NCBI GenBank assembly: GCA_051453625.1
Contig: JBOZIK010000001.1
Location: 65,011,225-65,034,978 of the forward strand
Direction of reading: 5' to 3'
Source of the DNA: Welwitschia mirabilis
Taxonomy: Eukaryota; Gnetophyta; Gnetopsida; Welwitschiales
DNA: 23,754 bases
The position numbers and the translations under genes are program-made. A model generated the notes under the pieces. That model was not told where the DNA came from and did not search any database. It worked only from the letters and a program-made list of their open reading frames with translations. Every line of letters begins with the position of its first letter. The first letter of the stretch is position 1. Shown in pieces: positions 1 to 8,764 of the stretch.

Positions 1-1
1 C

Positions 2-229
2 AAGCTGACCTCTAAATGTCTTGGTCCTTATTATGTGAAAAGGGTACATTCTAATGGCTCTATTAAGGTCTCTGATCTTCAAACTTAAGAAATCCAAAGA
101 GTAAATGAACAAAGGTTAAAACTTTATTCATTTTTAGATGATTGTTTCTTTACCTTAAACATGATAAAAGCAATTAATTTGGAAGATCCTCTTTACAAAA
201 AGAAAGATCTTCACTTGGCCATCTACTAG
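2..229 (+). pseudogene. Ty3/gypsy integrase C-terminal end (decayed)
   Basis: Reading from base 2 gives the chromodomain-free tail of a plant Ty3/gypsy integrase: a KLTSKCLGPYYVKRV stretch, the usual 'small beta-barrel' DNA-binding end, followed by VNEQRLKLY, which matches the family's VNGQRLKxY end. A TAA at 86-88 breaks the frame between these two parts, and the frame closes at TAG 227-229. The rest of the polyprotein lies upstream of the window. In a live element integrase inserts the cDNA copy into the nuclear genome. What follows (non-coding region, then LTR) is what is expected at the 3' end of such an element, so the orientation is well supported. The copy cannot make protein. Confidence 0.8.
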
Positions 230-260
230 ATTCTTTCTTAACTTTATTCCTTAATTTAAG

Positions 261-504
261 TTATGAGAATACTTGATTGTCTTTAACTTGATTTATGTTT
301 GACTTCCATAGGTGTTACCATTATTAATTAATNNNNNNNNNNNNNNNNNNNNNNNNNNNNNNNNNNNNNNNNNNNNNNNNNNNNNNNNNNNNNNNNNNNN
401 NNNNNNNNNNNNNNNNNNNNNNNNNNNNNNNNTTATGAGAATACTTGATTGTCTTTAATTTGATTTATGTTTGACTTCCATAGGTGTTACCATTATTAAT
501 TAAT
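261..504. repeat. Duplicated flanks of a 100-base gap
   Basis: Bases 261-332 and 433-504 are the same 72-base sequence with one C/T difference, separated by exactly 100 N. This looks like the same locus placed on both sides of an artificial gap (unmerged contig ends or two haplotypes), not a biological tandem repeat. Confidence 0.85.
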
Positions 505-668
505 TCTTTACTTTGGGTTTTTCATGTGATAAAGATTAGATCTAGTTAATATTAAGATATTTCAATATCTACATTTAATCCCCTTGATTATTTTATTATA
601 AAATATCAATTATGTTAATCTGATGCTTACTTTCAATCATATACTTTATTATTTTACCATTCCAATGA

Positions 669-786
669 TTAATTAATGATATAAAAAAAGAGGAGTCTAT
701 GCTAATGGGAAAGAAATAAAAAAATTGAAAAGCAAGAGGGAAATATTACAAAAAAAAGAAAAAAATAAAGAAAAAGAAAAATGAAT
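669..786 (+). other. Purine-rich tract in the 3' non-coding region
   Basis: This run of about 115 bases is nearly all A and G, ending with repeats of AAAAAGAAAA just before the conserved block at 808. The minus-strand element has a similar tract at 8479-8512 in the same relative place. It may be an internal polypurine tract used to prime plus-strand DNA, but the LTR does not start here, so that role is uncertain. Confidence 0.4.
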
Positions 787-807
787 TACCCTCTTGCAAT
801 TATACGA

Positions 808-923
808 TGATGTACTGCCACAAGCATACTAGGGTAAATTTTCCTAAGAGGGGCCTTTGGCAGTATGATATGTTGGCTATGGAAACTCCACCAAAGGATT
901 ATTTGACCATGATCTAGATTTGG
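808..923 (+). other. Conserved 3' non-coding block with inverted repeats
   Basis: The block is shared with the minus strand at 8360-8475 (same order of words: a TACTGCCA-like start, AGGG-TAAAT-TTCCTAA, a GGCAGT-like end, then GAAACTCCA and ATCTAGAT). In this copy TACTGCCA (813-820) and TGGCAGTA (858-865) form a perfect 8-base inverted repeat around a smaller TAGG/CCTA pair. The function is unknown; an RNA fold in the element's transcript is an inference. Confidence 0.5.
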
Positions 924-1423
924 CTTGTAGTTCCTTATTCTCTTGGAAGCAGTTGCACTTTCCTCATCATGATAAATAGTGTTGTTCAATACTCCATTGA
1001 ATAAAACTCCCATTACTCTAAGGCACAAACTTCATGAGCATATGAATATATTGATTATTGGATGATATCTTATCAAAGTACAATGGTTATCATAGCTGAA
1101 GAGGGATTTAATCATACTTCAAATATGACTTGATGCCTTGCTAAATATAATTAGTAGATATTATCATCATCACTACCCTTTCTAATGGTATTCTATGGTG
1201 TTCTACATTGAGTCATGTATTTCTATGCCAAGTAGCTTTATGACATTACCAAGAAATTTTTCTAAGTTTGAATTTTAGGCAAAAAGTTAATCTTTTTCAT
1301 GTTATATCTTATCCATTTTTCTTTTTTTCTTATCTTAATTTGAGGTTTTATCTTCTCAAAGTTATTTTTCTCACCTCTTCCAAAATAATAGTTAGAACTT
1401 TGTCATTTTTTAGTCTACTTGTT

Positions 1424-1629
1424 NNNNNNNNNNNNNNNNNNNNNNNNNNNNNNNNNNNNNNNNNNNNNNNNNNNNNNNNNNNNNNNNNNNNNNNNNNNNN
1501 NNNNNNNNNNNNNNNNNNNNNNNNNNNNNNNNNNNNNNNNNNNNNNNNNNNNNNNNNNNNNNNNNNNNNNNNNNNNNNNNNNNNNNNNNNNNNNNNNNNN
1601 NNNNNNNNNNNNNNNNNNNNNNNNNNNNN
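1424..1629. other. Assembly gap, 206 N
   Basis: This is a run of N whose flanks do not match each other, so it is probably a gap of estimated size. Any reading frame crossing it is not evidence of a gene. Confidence 0.95.
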
Positions 1630-1886
1630 TAATAATTTATAATATACATCAATTTAACTTATGCTTTTTCATAGATGCATTTCACATGTTAGACTTTTAA
1701 TTCTAAATTATATACATGTTTTGAGTTTCTTTTGTCAGTTGACTTATAACTTATTATTCACTTACTTTGTCAGGAACTGATAAATGCTAAGTTGGGGACT
1801 ATGTTGTGATGTGAACTTGAGCTATTTAATACACTTGTGAAGTACATTTTCAGGTCCTATTAACAAGTCTTTTGAGGGATATATGC

Positions 1887-2090
1887 AAATTCTGCAAAGC
1901 TTGTATATAGAATAAAAGATGTAATAATATTCCAAATANNNNNNNNNNNNNNNNNNNNNNNNNNNNNNNNNNNNNNNNNNNNNNNNNNNNNNNNNNNNNN
2001 NNNNNNNNNNNNNNNNNNNNNNNNNNNNNNNNNNNNNNAAATTCTACAAAGCTTGTATATAGAATAAAAGATGTAATAATATTCCAAATA
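1887..2090. repeat. Duplicated flanks of a 100-base gap
   Basis: Bases 1887-1938 and 2039-2090 are the same 52-base sequence with one G/A difference, separated by exactly 100 N. This is a likely assembly artefact. Confidence 0.85.
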
Positions 2091-2143
2091 AGAAGCCATA
2101 TTTGGATAATAATCAATTAAAGAAAAATGATGAAGATATATTG

Positions 2144-2307
2144 GTCATCCTCAGTATTGTGAGGATGACATAAAGAATGATAGTTGGAATAGAATTATTG
2201 TCCTATGTGTTATGGGGATGACGATTAGGATTACAATAGACATTTTTGACACATCCTAAGCATTAGTTAGCAGATGGGGTGTTGTCCTCGCTATCATGAG
2301 GATGACA
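2144..2307 (+). repeat. Array of inverted repeats in the LTR
   Basis: There are three hairpin-like units. The first, 2144-2169, is perfect: GTCATCCTCA, six bases, then TGAGGATGAC. The second (2200-2222) and third (2283-2307) are imperfect versions built on GTCC...GGATGAC. The first and third are followed by the same AAGAATGAT/AAGGAATGATG word, so the units look duplicated. The position in the front half of the LTR fits a U3 regulatory repeat, which is an inference. Confidence 0.6.
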
Positions 2308-2746
2308 CAAGGAATGATGATTAAAATTATTTGTAAAATTAACTAAATTATTATGAAAGGGTAGATATAACTTATATCTCTTTAGTTCATAAACTTTAGT
2401 GATTCATTCTAACTAATAAATAGACCTTTTAGATCCTATTCAAAATCATCTTCTGCAACTGCATTCTTGAGACAATTGAATATTATTGGAGGCAAGGAGA
2501 TGCATCCTACTTATGAGAAGGATCACCTTGGTATTAGGCAATGAATCTTTCATCAAGGAGTTATTGTTATAAGTGGATGTACTTCAAGTTCATTAATAAA
2601 AATATTGATTGAATTGAAATATTTATAGATGTTTTATTATTCTTTCTTATAGCTTATCTTAATTGTAATTTAAGTGACATGAACTTGTAATTGAAATAGG
2701 TTATAAGAACCAATATAAGTGATAGTAGATTAGAAGTTTAATTAAT

Positions 2747-2808
2747 TCATTACATTAGAATTACATTCATTAAATTACATTTTACTTCATTACATTGCAT
2801 TGCGTTCC
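2747..2808 (+). repeat. Simple repeat of TTCATTACATT
   Basis: Imperfect copies of TTCATTACATT and ATTACATT run through this stretch inside the proposed LTR. This is low-complexity sequence with no gene. Confidence 0.5.
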
Positions 2809-2834
2809 ACCTTCATTTTTATATTATTTAATTT

Positions 2835-3204
2835 TATTTCTTTAAAAGAAAAAGTCCAAAATATTTATTCTTCTCTTTATGAAAGCAATTTTTCATATTC
2901 TCTTTTGAAAGTATTCTCTAAGTGAATGACATTTGGGTTGATCCCACTATACAAATGTGTATTATGAATNNNNNNNNNNNNNNNNNNNNNNNNNNNNNNN
3001 NNNNNNNNNNNNNNNNNNNNNNNNNNNNNNNNNNNNNNNNNNNNNNNNNNNNNNNNNNNNNNNNNNNNNTATTTCCTTAAAAGAAAAAGTCCAAAATATT
3101 TATTCTTCTCTTTATGAAAGTAATTTTTCATATTCTCTTTTGAAAGTCTTCTCTAAGTGAATGACATTTGGGTTGATCCCACTATACAAATGTGTATTAT
3201 GAAT
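2835..3204. repeat. Duplicated flanks of a 100-base gap
   Basis: Bases 2835-2969 and 3070-3204 are the same 135-base sequence with three differences (two C/T, one A/C), separated by exactly 100 N. This is a likely assembly artefact inside the LTR. Confidence 0.85.
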
Positions 3205-3300
3205 AATTAGATATTTAGATTTCAGCTACAGTAAGTTAAATTCAATCTTTAGAATATTGGAAGTAGAAGAAAAAATACACATCGCAATAATAAACTAACA

Positions 3301-4179
3301 CTTGATTGGTTAAAGGCTATGCATAAAAGCTTTCTTAAAGAAATCAATTTATTTTTAATCTTTTAGCTTAGTGGGGTCTTAACCAATCTATCAAGACATG
3401 TGTAAAGATATATAAAATTAATCAAGTGAAAGAGACTTGCATCTCCATGTCTACATCCACAATAATTTAGATTGATCATGTGTCAACAGATAGACAACTT
3501 CGAGACATATTTATGAAGCTTATTTTAGAAGTGAGATTTGAGCTTTCAAGGGTTGAGTTGGGCATAGAAACATGTCCAACTAAGGTATGATTTTTTGGTT
3601 AAATTTAATACTGAAATTTTTACATTTTATCAATTTTATTAAGAACATCATTTTTCCCTTTTTAGTATCATTTATGGTTTTATTTTCATTTCGAGTCAAA
3701 ACTATTATTTTTCTCCTTGTCGTTAGATCTACCTATTACTCCAGGGGTCAGAACGTCTTCCCCTTAAAAGGTTGGACATTTACATACTTGGTGGATGAAA
3801 ATTCACATTTTATTCTATCACAATGCTCCTCAGTTGTCTACCTCTATAAATCTGGTCACCTACCTTTTATTTTGTCTTATCCTATTACTTTCCAATGGTC
3901 TAGTCCTTAGAAGTAAGTGTTCCTTTTTTTTTTGGTATTATTTCTTTTCTTAGCAGCTTGTCTCTTTTCTCCTTCTTCTTCGTTTTCATCATTCTAAGGT
4001 AGAAGATCCCTATTTTAAGAAAAGACAAAAATAAAGAAAAGAAAGCAAAGCCTATTTCTGTAACTCTTAGGATAAAGATAATGTGGAATCAAAGCTTCAA
4101 CAAGAAGCCTTTTGCTCCATAGAGGGTTATCTTGTAGGATACTTTTAGATATTATTTTAATTTATTATTCAGGTTGAAA
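3301..4179. other. AT-rich stretch without a recognisable gene
   Basis: No protein similarity is seen. A 13-base word at 3301-3313 returns inverted, with a four-base insertion, at 3379-3395. At 3845 there is a TATAAAT box followed by a CT-rich leader (about 3900-3995), a promoter-like arrangement with no clear coding start behind it. A frame of 107 codons at 3587-3910 is open but reads as low-complexity hydrophobic sequence and is not called as a gene. Confidence 0.4.
3845..3995 (+). promoter_or_regulatory. Promoter-like TATA box with CT-rich leader
   Basis: TATAAAT at 3845-3851 is followed by about 140 bases rich in C and T, as in plant promoters and retroelement leaders. It lies upstream of the decayed envelope-like frame, but no direct link can be shown. 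The call rests on composition and one short motif only. Confidence 0.25.
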
Positions 4180-4842
4180 TAGTTAGGTTGGAATTATAAT
4201 CTAAATTCTTGTACACATGATTTGGTGAAAAAGTCCATATATTTTATTGTAATGGTTTCTTTCAACATGATCAAAATTAGTATGTTTTAAATCTATATGC
4301 TATTGAGATTAAGATTCATGTTGAAATGATTTCCGATGCTACTAGCTATTTATTAGATTGTGTGGACTATGTGCATGTCTCTTCAATTTTAGTTTTAAAT
4401 AATTTAGTTCCTAGAAATTAGCTCAATAGAGTATTGTATAAAAGATAAGAGGAATGATGAACTACCATTTCCACTTAGTTTTTAAAACCAATTTTCAAGG
4501 TACTCTTTTACATTATCTCCAATAATCTAATTTCCAAGCTTGGTCACATGGATGAAGTGTTTTATCTATGTTCTTATTTTATGTATTACTATGATCAAAG
4601 AATTCAACTCAACTTACTACTATTGATTCTATAAAATATGGCTTCTTATACATCTATGGGTTCAGTAGCACTACCACATGGAGGCATTATTACTAAGATG
4701 TATTATGATCAGGTAGCTTTACCAAAGGTTAAAGATGAAATTTTAAAACTGCAAAAGATGTTTGATAAGTCATCTCTTATCTGGACGAGAATTGTAGAAG
4801 GCATAGCTCCTATAGATCCAGCTTCTCTTCCTTCTAGGTAAC
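4180..4842 (+). pseudogene. Envelope-like third reading frame of a copia element (decayed)
   Basis: Fragments in shifting frames resemble the so-called envelope-like or plant transposon-associated protein found between pol and the 3' LTR of SIRE/Maximus-type copia elements and in related plant repeats. The clearest parts are GHMDEVFYL (about 4540), which fits the family's GHxDEVxYLD, and VALPHGGIITK inside an open frame at 4638-4841, which fits VLPYGxxLTK. A segment near 4310-4340 (AIEIKIHVEMISD) fits the family's preceding beta-strand and helix. Frameshifts and stops break the frame into pieces. The role of this protein in plants is unproven. The call is from remembered family features and is strengthened by the copia-type 3' end and LTR that follow at 5350-5448. 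It could also belong to an unrelated repeat. Confidence 0.4.
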
Positions 4843-5447
4843 TCAAGTGCATGAAACTTGGTGAGTCCTCAAGGGGTATATTCTTAACTAACAAGTGGCT
4901 TAAACAAATCTCATATTAGTTATCTAAGATAAAAATAACTCTTACTAATTTTGGTTTGGAGGTAACATCTATTTCTTGTAGTAGTAGTATAAATGTGATG
5001 AAATCTAGTTAATTATGTCTTCATCTTTCTTTCACTCTAATGTCTTATTCTATTCCTTATTTTATTGTGTCTTTATGTCCTTGTGTCCAATGTTTTTATG
5101 CTTGTCAATCCAAGTTTTCTCTTATGTACTATAAACTGATAAATATATAGATCATATTTGTGTTTAATGGTTAATATAAAATCTACTATTTTCATGTTAT
5201 ATGTTTGTTATTCTCCTATACACATGCTTTTCATGGGTATTTTTATGTATTACCTATTTTATTTCAAAATTAATGATGTCAAAGAGGAAAGTAATGCAAA
5301 GAATATATGAGATATAATGGTTATATCTTTATTTAATTCTAATAGGAATATCAAACTCAGGGGGAGCTAGTTATCAAACTTAAGGGAAGGGTATTTTAAA
5401 ATAGTTCTTCATATTAATGGGTTTATCATCATTGAAAAGGAGGAAAT
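4843..5447 (+). other. Copia 3' non-coding region with polypurine tract
   Basis: No gene is seen. The end of the stretch carries a signature I associate with SIRE/Maximus copia elements: AAACTCAGGGGGAGC at 5354-5368, then a TTATCATCATTGAAAAGGAGG word around 5423-5443. The purine run at 5434-5446 is the likely polypurine tract that primes plus-strand synthesis, with the LTR starting right after it. The family name is from memory; the polypurine tract is directly visible. Confidence 0.5.
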
Positions 5448-5540
5448 TTTAAGTATATGATTTTAATAATTCTAGAAGGTATGAGATTCAAGCAAAAAAA
5501 TATAATCATTTGTTAGTATAGCTAAGAATCCAACCTTTGC

Positions 5541-5895
5541 ATGTAGATGTCCCCTCTCTAAACAGGGTGGATTTTCCCTATTCTTATGGGTAAATTATTT
5601 CCATGATAGGTATTGATCCCAAATGTCTTTACTCAAACAGGGTAGACATCTCCTTTCCTTATAGGAAACATGATTAATAGATCTCAGGTGTAGATGTCCC
5701 CATTCCAAACAGGTATATGTTCCCCCTCATTTAGATTTTTTCTAGTCTGCACTTATGGTAGGTATGGATGTCTATCCCCTTTGAGGATGGACATCCTCAC
5801 CCTCTAGTAGTATGGATGTCTGCACTACTTCAGGGTGGACATTTTCCCCCCAAGAGTAATGACATCTCCATTTCTTAAGGTGGATGTCCCTCCTT
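5541..5895 (+). repeat. Degenerate GATGTCC / GGACATC repeat cluster
   Basis: About six units of 50-75 bases each carry GATGTC(C), usually paired with (G)GACATC some 15-30 bases on. Examples start at 5546, 5643, 5697, 5766, 5815 and 5861. Several units share an AAACAGGGT(A/G)GA middle. The position just ahead of the TATA box suggests U3 enhancer-like repeats, which is an inference. Confidence 0.55.
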
Positions 5896-6000
5896 TAAAC
5901 TATTGAAAAAATGATTTTCTTCAGGTGATAGCGTGGTGATTTTGACATGAATTAGAATCATCATTAAGGGTTGATTTTTAATAGCAATTTATCCTTTTTC

Positions 6001-6011
6001 TATAAAAGGGG
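6001..6011 (+). promoter_or_regulatory. LTR promoter TATA box
   Basis: TATAAAAGGGG is a close match to the plant TATA consensus, about 550 bases into the proposed copia LTR and just after the repeat cluster. It would mark the U3/R border of the element's own transcript. Confidence 0.5.
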
Positions 6012-6240
6012 TAAAACATATTCAGTTATAGTTAAGCATTTTTGTTGACCTAAATATTTAGCATATACAGTTTTGTGAAGAGAACTCAAATCTAATCTTA
6101 TATGATCTATTAATGATTTGTGATCCTATACTATATACTCATTTAAAAGAGATCTTACACTATTGCATCTATGCTTGAGGTACATTTCATTATTCTTCTA
6201 TTCTTCTTGTGATTGAATCTGAGTCATTAAAAGACTTTAA

Positions 6241-6481
6241 GTATGAGAGGTTGATGTTAAGCCTAGAAAATCATTAATATTATGTATGAGGTTGATTATA
6301 AGCTTAACAATTCATTACTATTATGAATAAGGTTGATGATAATCCTAAAAATAATAATTGATGTGTATGAAATTGATGATAAGCATGAAAATCATCATTA
6401 CTATTGGTGATGTTGATGACAAGCCTGAAAATCATCATTATTGTAAGAGGGATTGATGATCAACTAGAAAATCATCAGTTT
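6241..6481 (+). repeat. Six-copy 40-41 base tandem repeat of hairpin units
   Basis: The word TTGAT(G/T)AT recurs at 6251 (as TTGATGTT), 6292, 6333, 6373, 6413 and 6453, a spacing of 41, 41, 40, 40 and 40 bases. Most units read TTGATGAT, about ten bases with AAGCxTGAAA, then ATCATCA, so each unit can fold on itself. The array lies between the TATA box and the end of the proposed copia LTR. Confidence 0.8.
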
Positions 6482-6700
6482 AAGAGTGATAAGAGAACTA
6501 AGAAAGAGGACATCTTATCTTTTCTTGAAGAATGGAGTAGGCACATTATCAAATCACTATAAATCTTGTGGGCTAATTACTTTTCTATTTTGTAATTTTT
6601 CTCAGATTTAATTTTTACTTGTAAAGCTAATTAATTTCATTTTAGAATTTGGATTTAAATGTAAAACTGATCATTATTCTTGTTTACCCCCCTCTAAGAA

Positions 6701-8234
6701 TTTTAAAGACATCTATAGAGTTTGTGATAATTATTTAATAATGCAGATTACAATATCGAGATCTGATGGGTCCCTGCAATGGCATATAGCTTGAAAAATA
6801 CAAACTAATCCTAAATTAATTTTAAGTTCTAAAATTAGGTTTAATCTTAGTTAGTTTAGGATCCCTTGATTTTAGACCTACTTAAAGATTATTATTGACA
6901 CTTAGCATAGTTTTGCTACTTGGTAAAATAGGTATATTACTTTTATCCAATTTTTCACTTTAAAATCAAACACATGTGTACTATATAACTTAATTAAATT
7001 ACATTTTTCAGATAAAAGGCTAAGATTTGTGCTATAAATTATATTTGTTTTATGTTGATCATCCATCACTCTCCACCTAAGCTTCATAATTTTTTTACTT
7101 ACTCACCTTTCATGTTTTGTCTTCTTTTCTTCATTAATCTCTATGGGTTACACTCCTCCTTCTTCTCCTATTACTACATTTAGCATCAAGAAGGTGAAGA
7201 ATTGCTTATTCAACATGTGTTAAATGTAAATAGACATGTGAATTAACATTATAGACTACCCAGTCACTCAAGTCTATGTCAGATCTAAAAATGCCTTATA
7301 ACAAATTCCATATTGTGATTACAATTTGATTGTTGAGGTTTTAGATTCTTAAATTCCTTCATCACTAAGGCCAATAAAGATCATTTTGAAAGTGGTTTGA
7401 TTCCTCTAAGATTTGATCCTTTGATTCATTACTTAGTAAGTGAGCATTTGAGGTTGAGGACTAAAGAATTATGTTGGTAACTCAATCATGGAAAATCAAC
7501 TTATGACATTTCTTTAGGTTAGTTACTAGACAAATGTAGGTATAGGAAAAGAAAATCAATTAATTCAGGGAACCAACCCTATCTTGAGCCTGACTACACT
7601 GAGTTTTGATAAGAAAAATATAGAGAGAATAATATGGAATGATAAAACTTATAAAACTTTTGGTTATTTCACCTAGAAGAAATTAATATGCTAATTTAAT
7701 CTTTAGGTGAGATGCATCTATTGCCCTTGGGTGAGAATACTATAGGATCAATATCAAAGACTAGGCATTCTCACAGGAGGAGTAAATTTTCTAATCACTT
7801 TGAGAATTAAGTTATCTAAGTTGAGGAGTAGCCTTTTATTGGTTTGAAAAGTGTTTTTACTTTTATCTTTGCAAATGGATCTAATAACTTTTTTGATTAA
7901 TAAAGTTTTTAATTATTATTTCAAATAAATTATCTTTTAGTATTTTTTATTTATTATGGACACATCTATTCTATTAAAGAAAATTCAAACTAAATAATTC
8001 ATCAAAATGTTAGGATTATGCAAATTGATCCTAAAACTCTAAAGTTTTCTCTTAGCTTAAATAAAATTTAATAATTGTATATGATATTAAATTAAAAATA
8101 TTTGGATACATATTCCATCATAGACTAGAATATTTCCTTCTAGTTTCTTTTCTTTCCTAATTGCTAGTGGTAATAAGGTTCTAGTCTTGATAACTAGCTA
8201 TGTTTTAGATAACTCTTAAGTATAAATATTCCTC
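6701..8234. other. Unassigned AT-rich stretch
   Basis: No gene is recognised. A TATAAAT box at 7033-7039 is followed by a CT-rich leader and an ATG at 7141 opening a 26-codon frame (MGYTPPSSP...), which soon stops. The following 500 bases (7200-7700) are less AT-biased than their surroundings and may be a decayed reading frame, but no family could be named. The 3' LTR of the minus-strand element should lie in this stretch; I could not place its ends. Confidence 0.35.
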
Positions 8235-8764
8235 CACTTTTTATTCTTCATTAGATTTACCACAATGAGGAGAGTGGAACCATTTTCAGAGGAGTAATAG
8301 TCCACATGATATATTTATATCTCTTTTTATCTCTATCTTTATTTCTTTTTTAAATAAATATATCTAGATTATGGCTAATTGATTTCTCAATGGAGTTCTC
8401 AAAGCTACCATATTACACTGTCAAAGTTCCCTATTAGGAATATTTCCCCTAATACATTTGTAGTATAACATTATAGTACTTTCTTTTTTTCCTTTTTCCT
8501 TTTCTATTTAACTCAAATGCTACTTAGAAGGTATTCTATTATGTGATGAAACATGTCTCCTCAATATTCTTAATATAAATAAGGATAATTTCCTATTAAA
8601 GACTTATTAGATTAAATTCTTATTTCATTTATTTTAAACAACTTGATAAATTGATAAACTAGATAAACTTTAAAGAAATGACATTCCTTTTATTATTTAA
8701 TTCTAGAGATTTATTTTAGAGGTAGATTTGAAGTATTCTTTCTAGCCTATTAGGGTTTTCTAAA
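8235..8764 (-). other. 3' non-coding region of the minus-strand element
   Basis: It follows the integrase end on the minus strand. A purine run (pyrimidine on the plus strand) at 8479-8512 precedes a block at 8360-8475 that is related to 808-923 of the first element. Reading on the minus strand further, the CTCCTCATTGTGGTAAAT word near 8250-8270 also has a counterpart near 960-980 of the first element. This shows that the two elements belong to the same or sister families. No gene is seen. Confidence 0.6.
8360..8475 (-). other. Second copy of the conserved 3' non-coding block
   Basis: This is the minus-strand counterpart of 808-923. Here the inner inverted repeat is stronger (ATTAGG at 8433-8438 with CCTAAT at 8448-8453), while the outer 8-base pair is eroded. 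Confidence 0.5.

Larger units (their letters stand above)
230..1801 (+). other. 3' non-coding region of the first Ty3/gypsy element
   Basis: This long stretch lies between the integrase end and the probable 3' LTR. No gene is visible in it. It holds a purine-rich tract (about 669-786), then a block at 808-923 that is clearly related to minus-strand sequence at 8360-8475 beyond the integrase of the second element. It ends with a short AAGTTGGGGA tract near 1789-1798, of the kind found just before the LTR in plant Athila/Tat-type elements. Two runs of N lie inside (333-432 and 1424-1629). Confidence 0.55.
1802..3300 (+). mobile_element. Probable 3' LTR of the first Ty3/gypsy element
   Basis: The LTR starts with TGTTGTGATG directly after a G-rich tract and is proposed to end with CTAACA at 3300. 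It shares its layout and several words with the better-defined LTR at 16323-17687: palindromes built on CATCC/GGATGA, then a TTGGTATTAGG...CATCAAGG stretch (about 2530-2560 here, 16900-16940 there), then a GACATTTGGGTTGATCC segment near the end (GACATTTGAGTTAACTC there). It carries two 100-base gaps with duplicated flanks. After removing these the length is about 1.1 kb, close to the 1.2 kb of the other LTR. No primer-binding site follows, as expected for a 3' LTR. Both ends are approximate. Confidence 0.55.
5448..6700 (+). mobile_element. Probable SIRE/Maximus-like copia LTR
   Basis: The start is set by the polypurine tract at 5434-5446; the terminal TG appears decayed. Inside, in order, come a cluster of GATGTCC/GGACATC repeats (5541-5895), a TATA box (6001), a 40-base tandem repeat of hairpins (6241-6481), and a CCCCCCTCTAAG stretch near 6686-6697 that is typical of the 3' end of plant copia LTRs. 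The right edge is uncertain by some tens of bases. The length of about 1.25 kb is normal for this group. As it follows an envelope-like frame and no gag is seen after it, it is best read as a 3' LTR. Confidence 0.5.

Noticed and set aside
786-1028. 80-codon minus-strand frame
   Set aside because: It lies opposite a conserved non-coding block of a plus-strand element. The related copy at 8360-8475 does not keep the frame.
1268-1700. Open frames crossing the 206-base gap
   Set aside because: They are mostly N. The readable ends are low-complexity and show no family features. The same applies to long frames over the gaps at 1939, 2970, 13373, 17294, 21593 and 22557.
3301-3395. Small inverted-repeat transposon (MITE)
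   Set aside because: The arms match only if a four-base insertion is allowed, no target-site duplication is seen, and one arm abuts the proposed LTR end.
3587-3910. 107-codon plus-strand frame rich in Phe, Leu and Ile
   Set aside because: It is a T-rich low-complexity run with a TATA box inside it. No domain, and a chance opening is likely in such composition.
6241-6481. CRISPR array
   Set aside because: Units are contiguous degenerate tandem copies without unique spacers, in a plant retroelement setting, with no cas genes. The same holds for the repeats at 23178-23291 and 5541-5895.
6750-6770. Copia-type primer-binding site after the LTR at 5448-6700
   Set aside because: AATATCGAGATCTGATGG is only a weak positional match to the methionine-tRNA type, and no gag follows. 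The LTR is better read as a 3' LTR.
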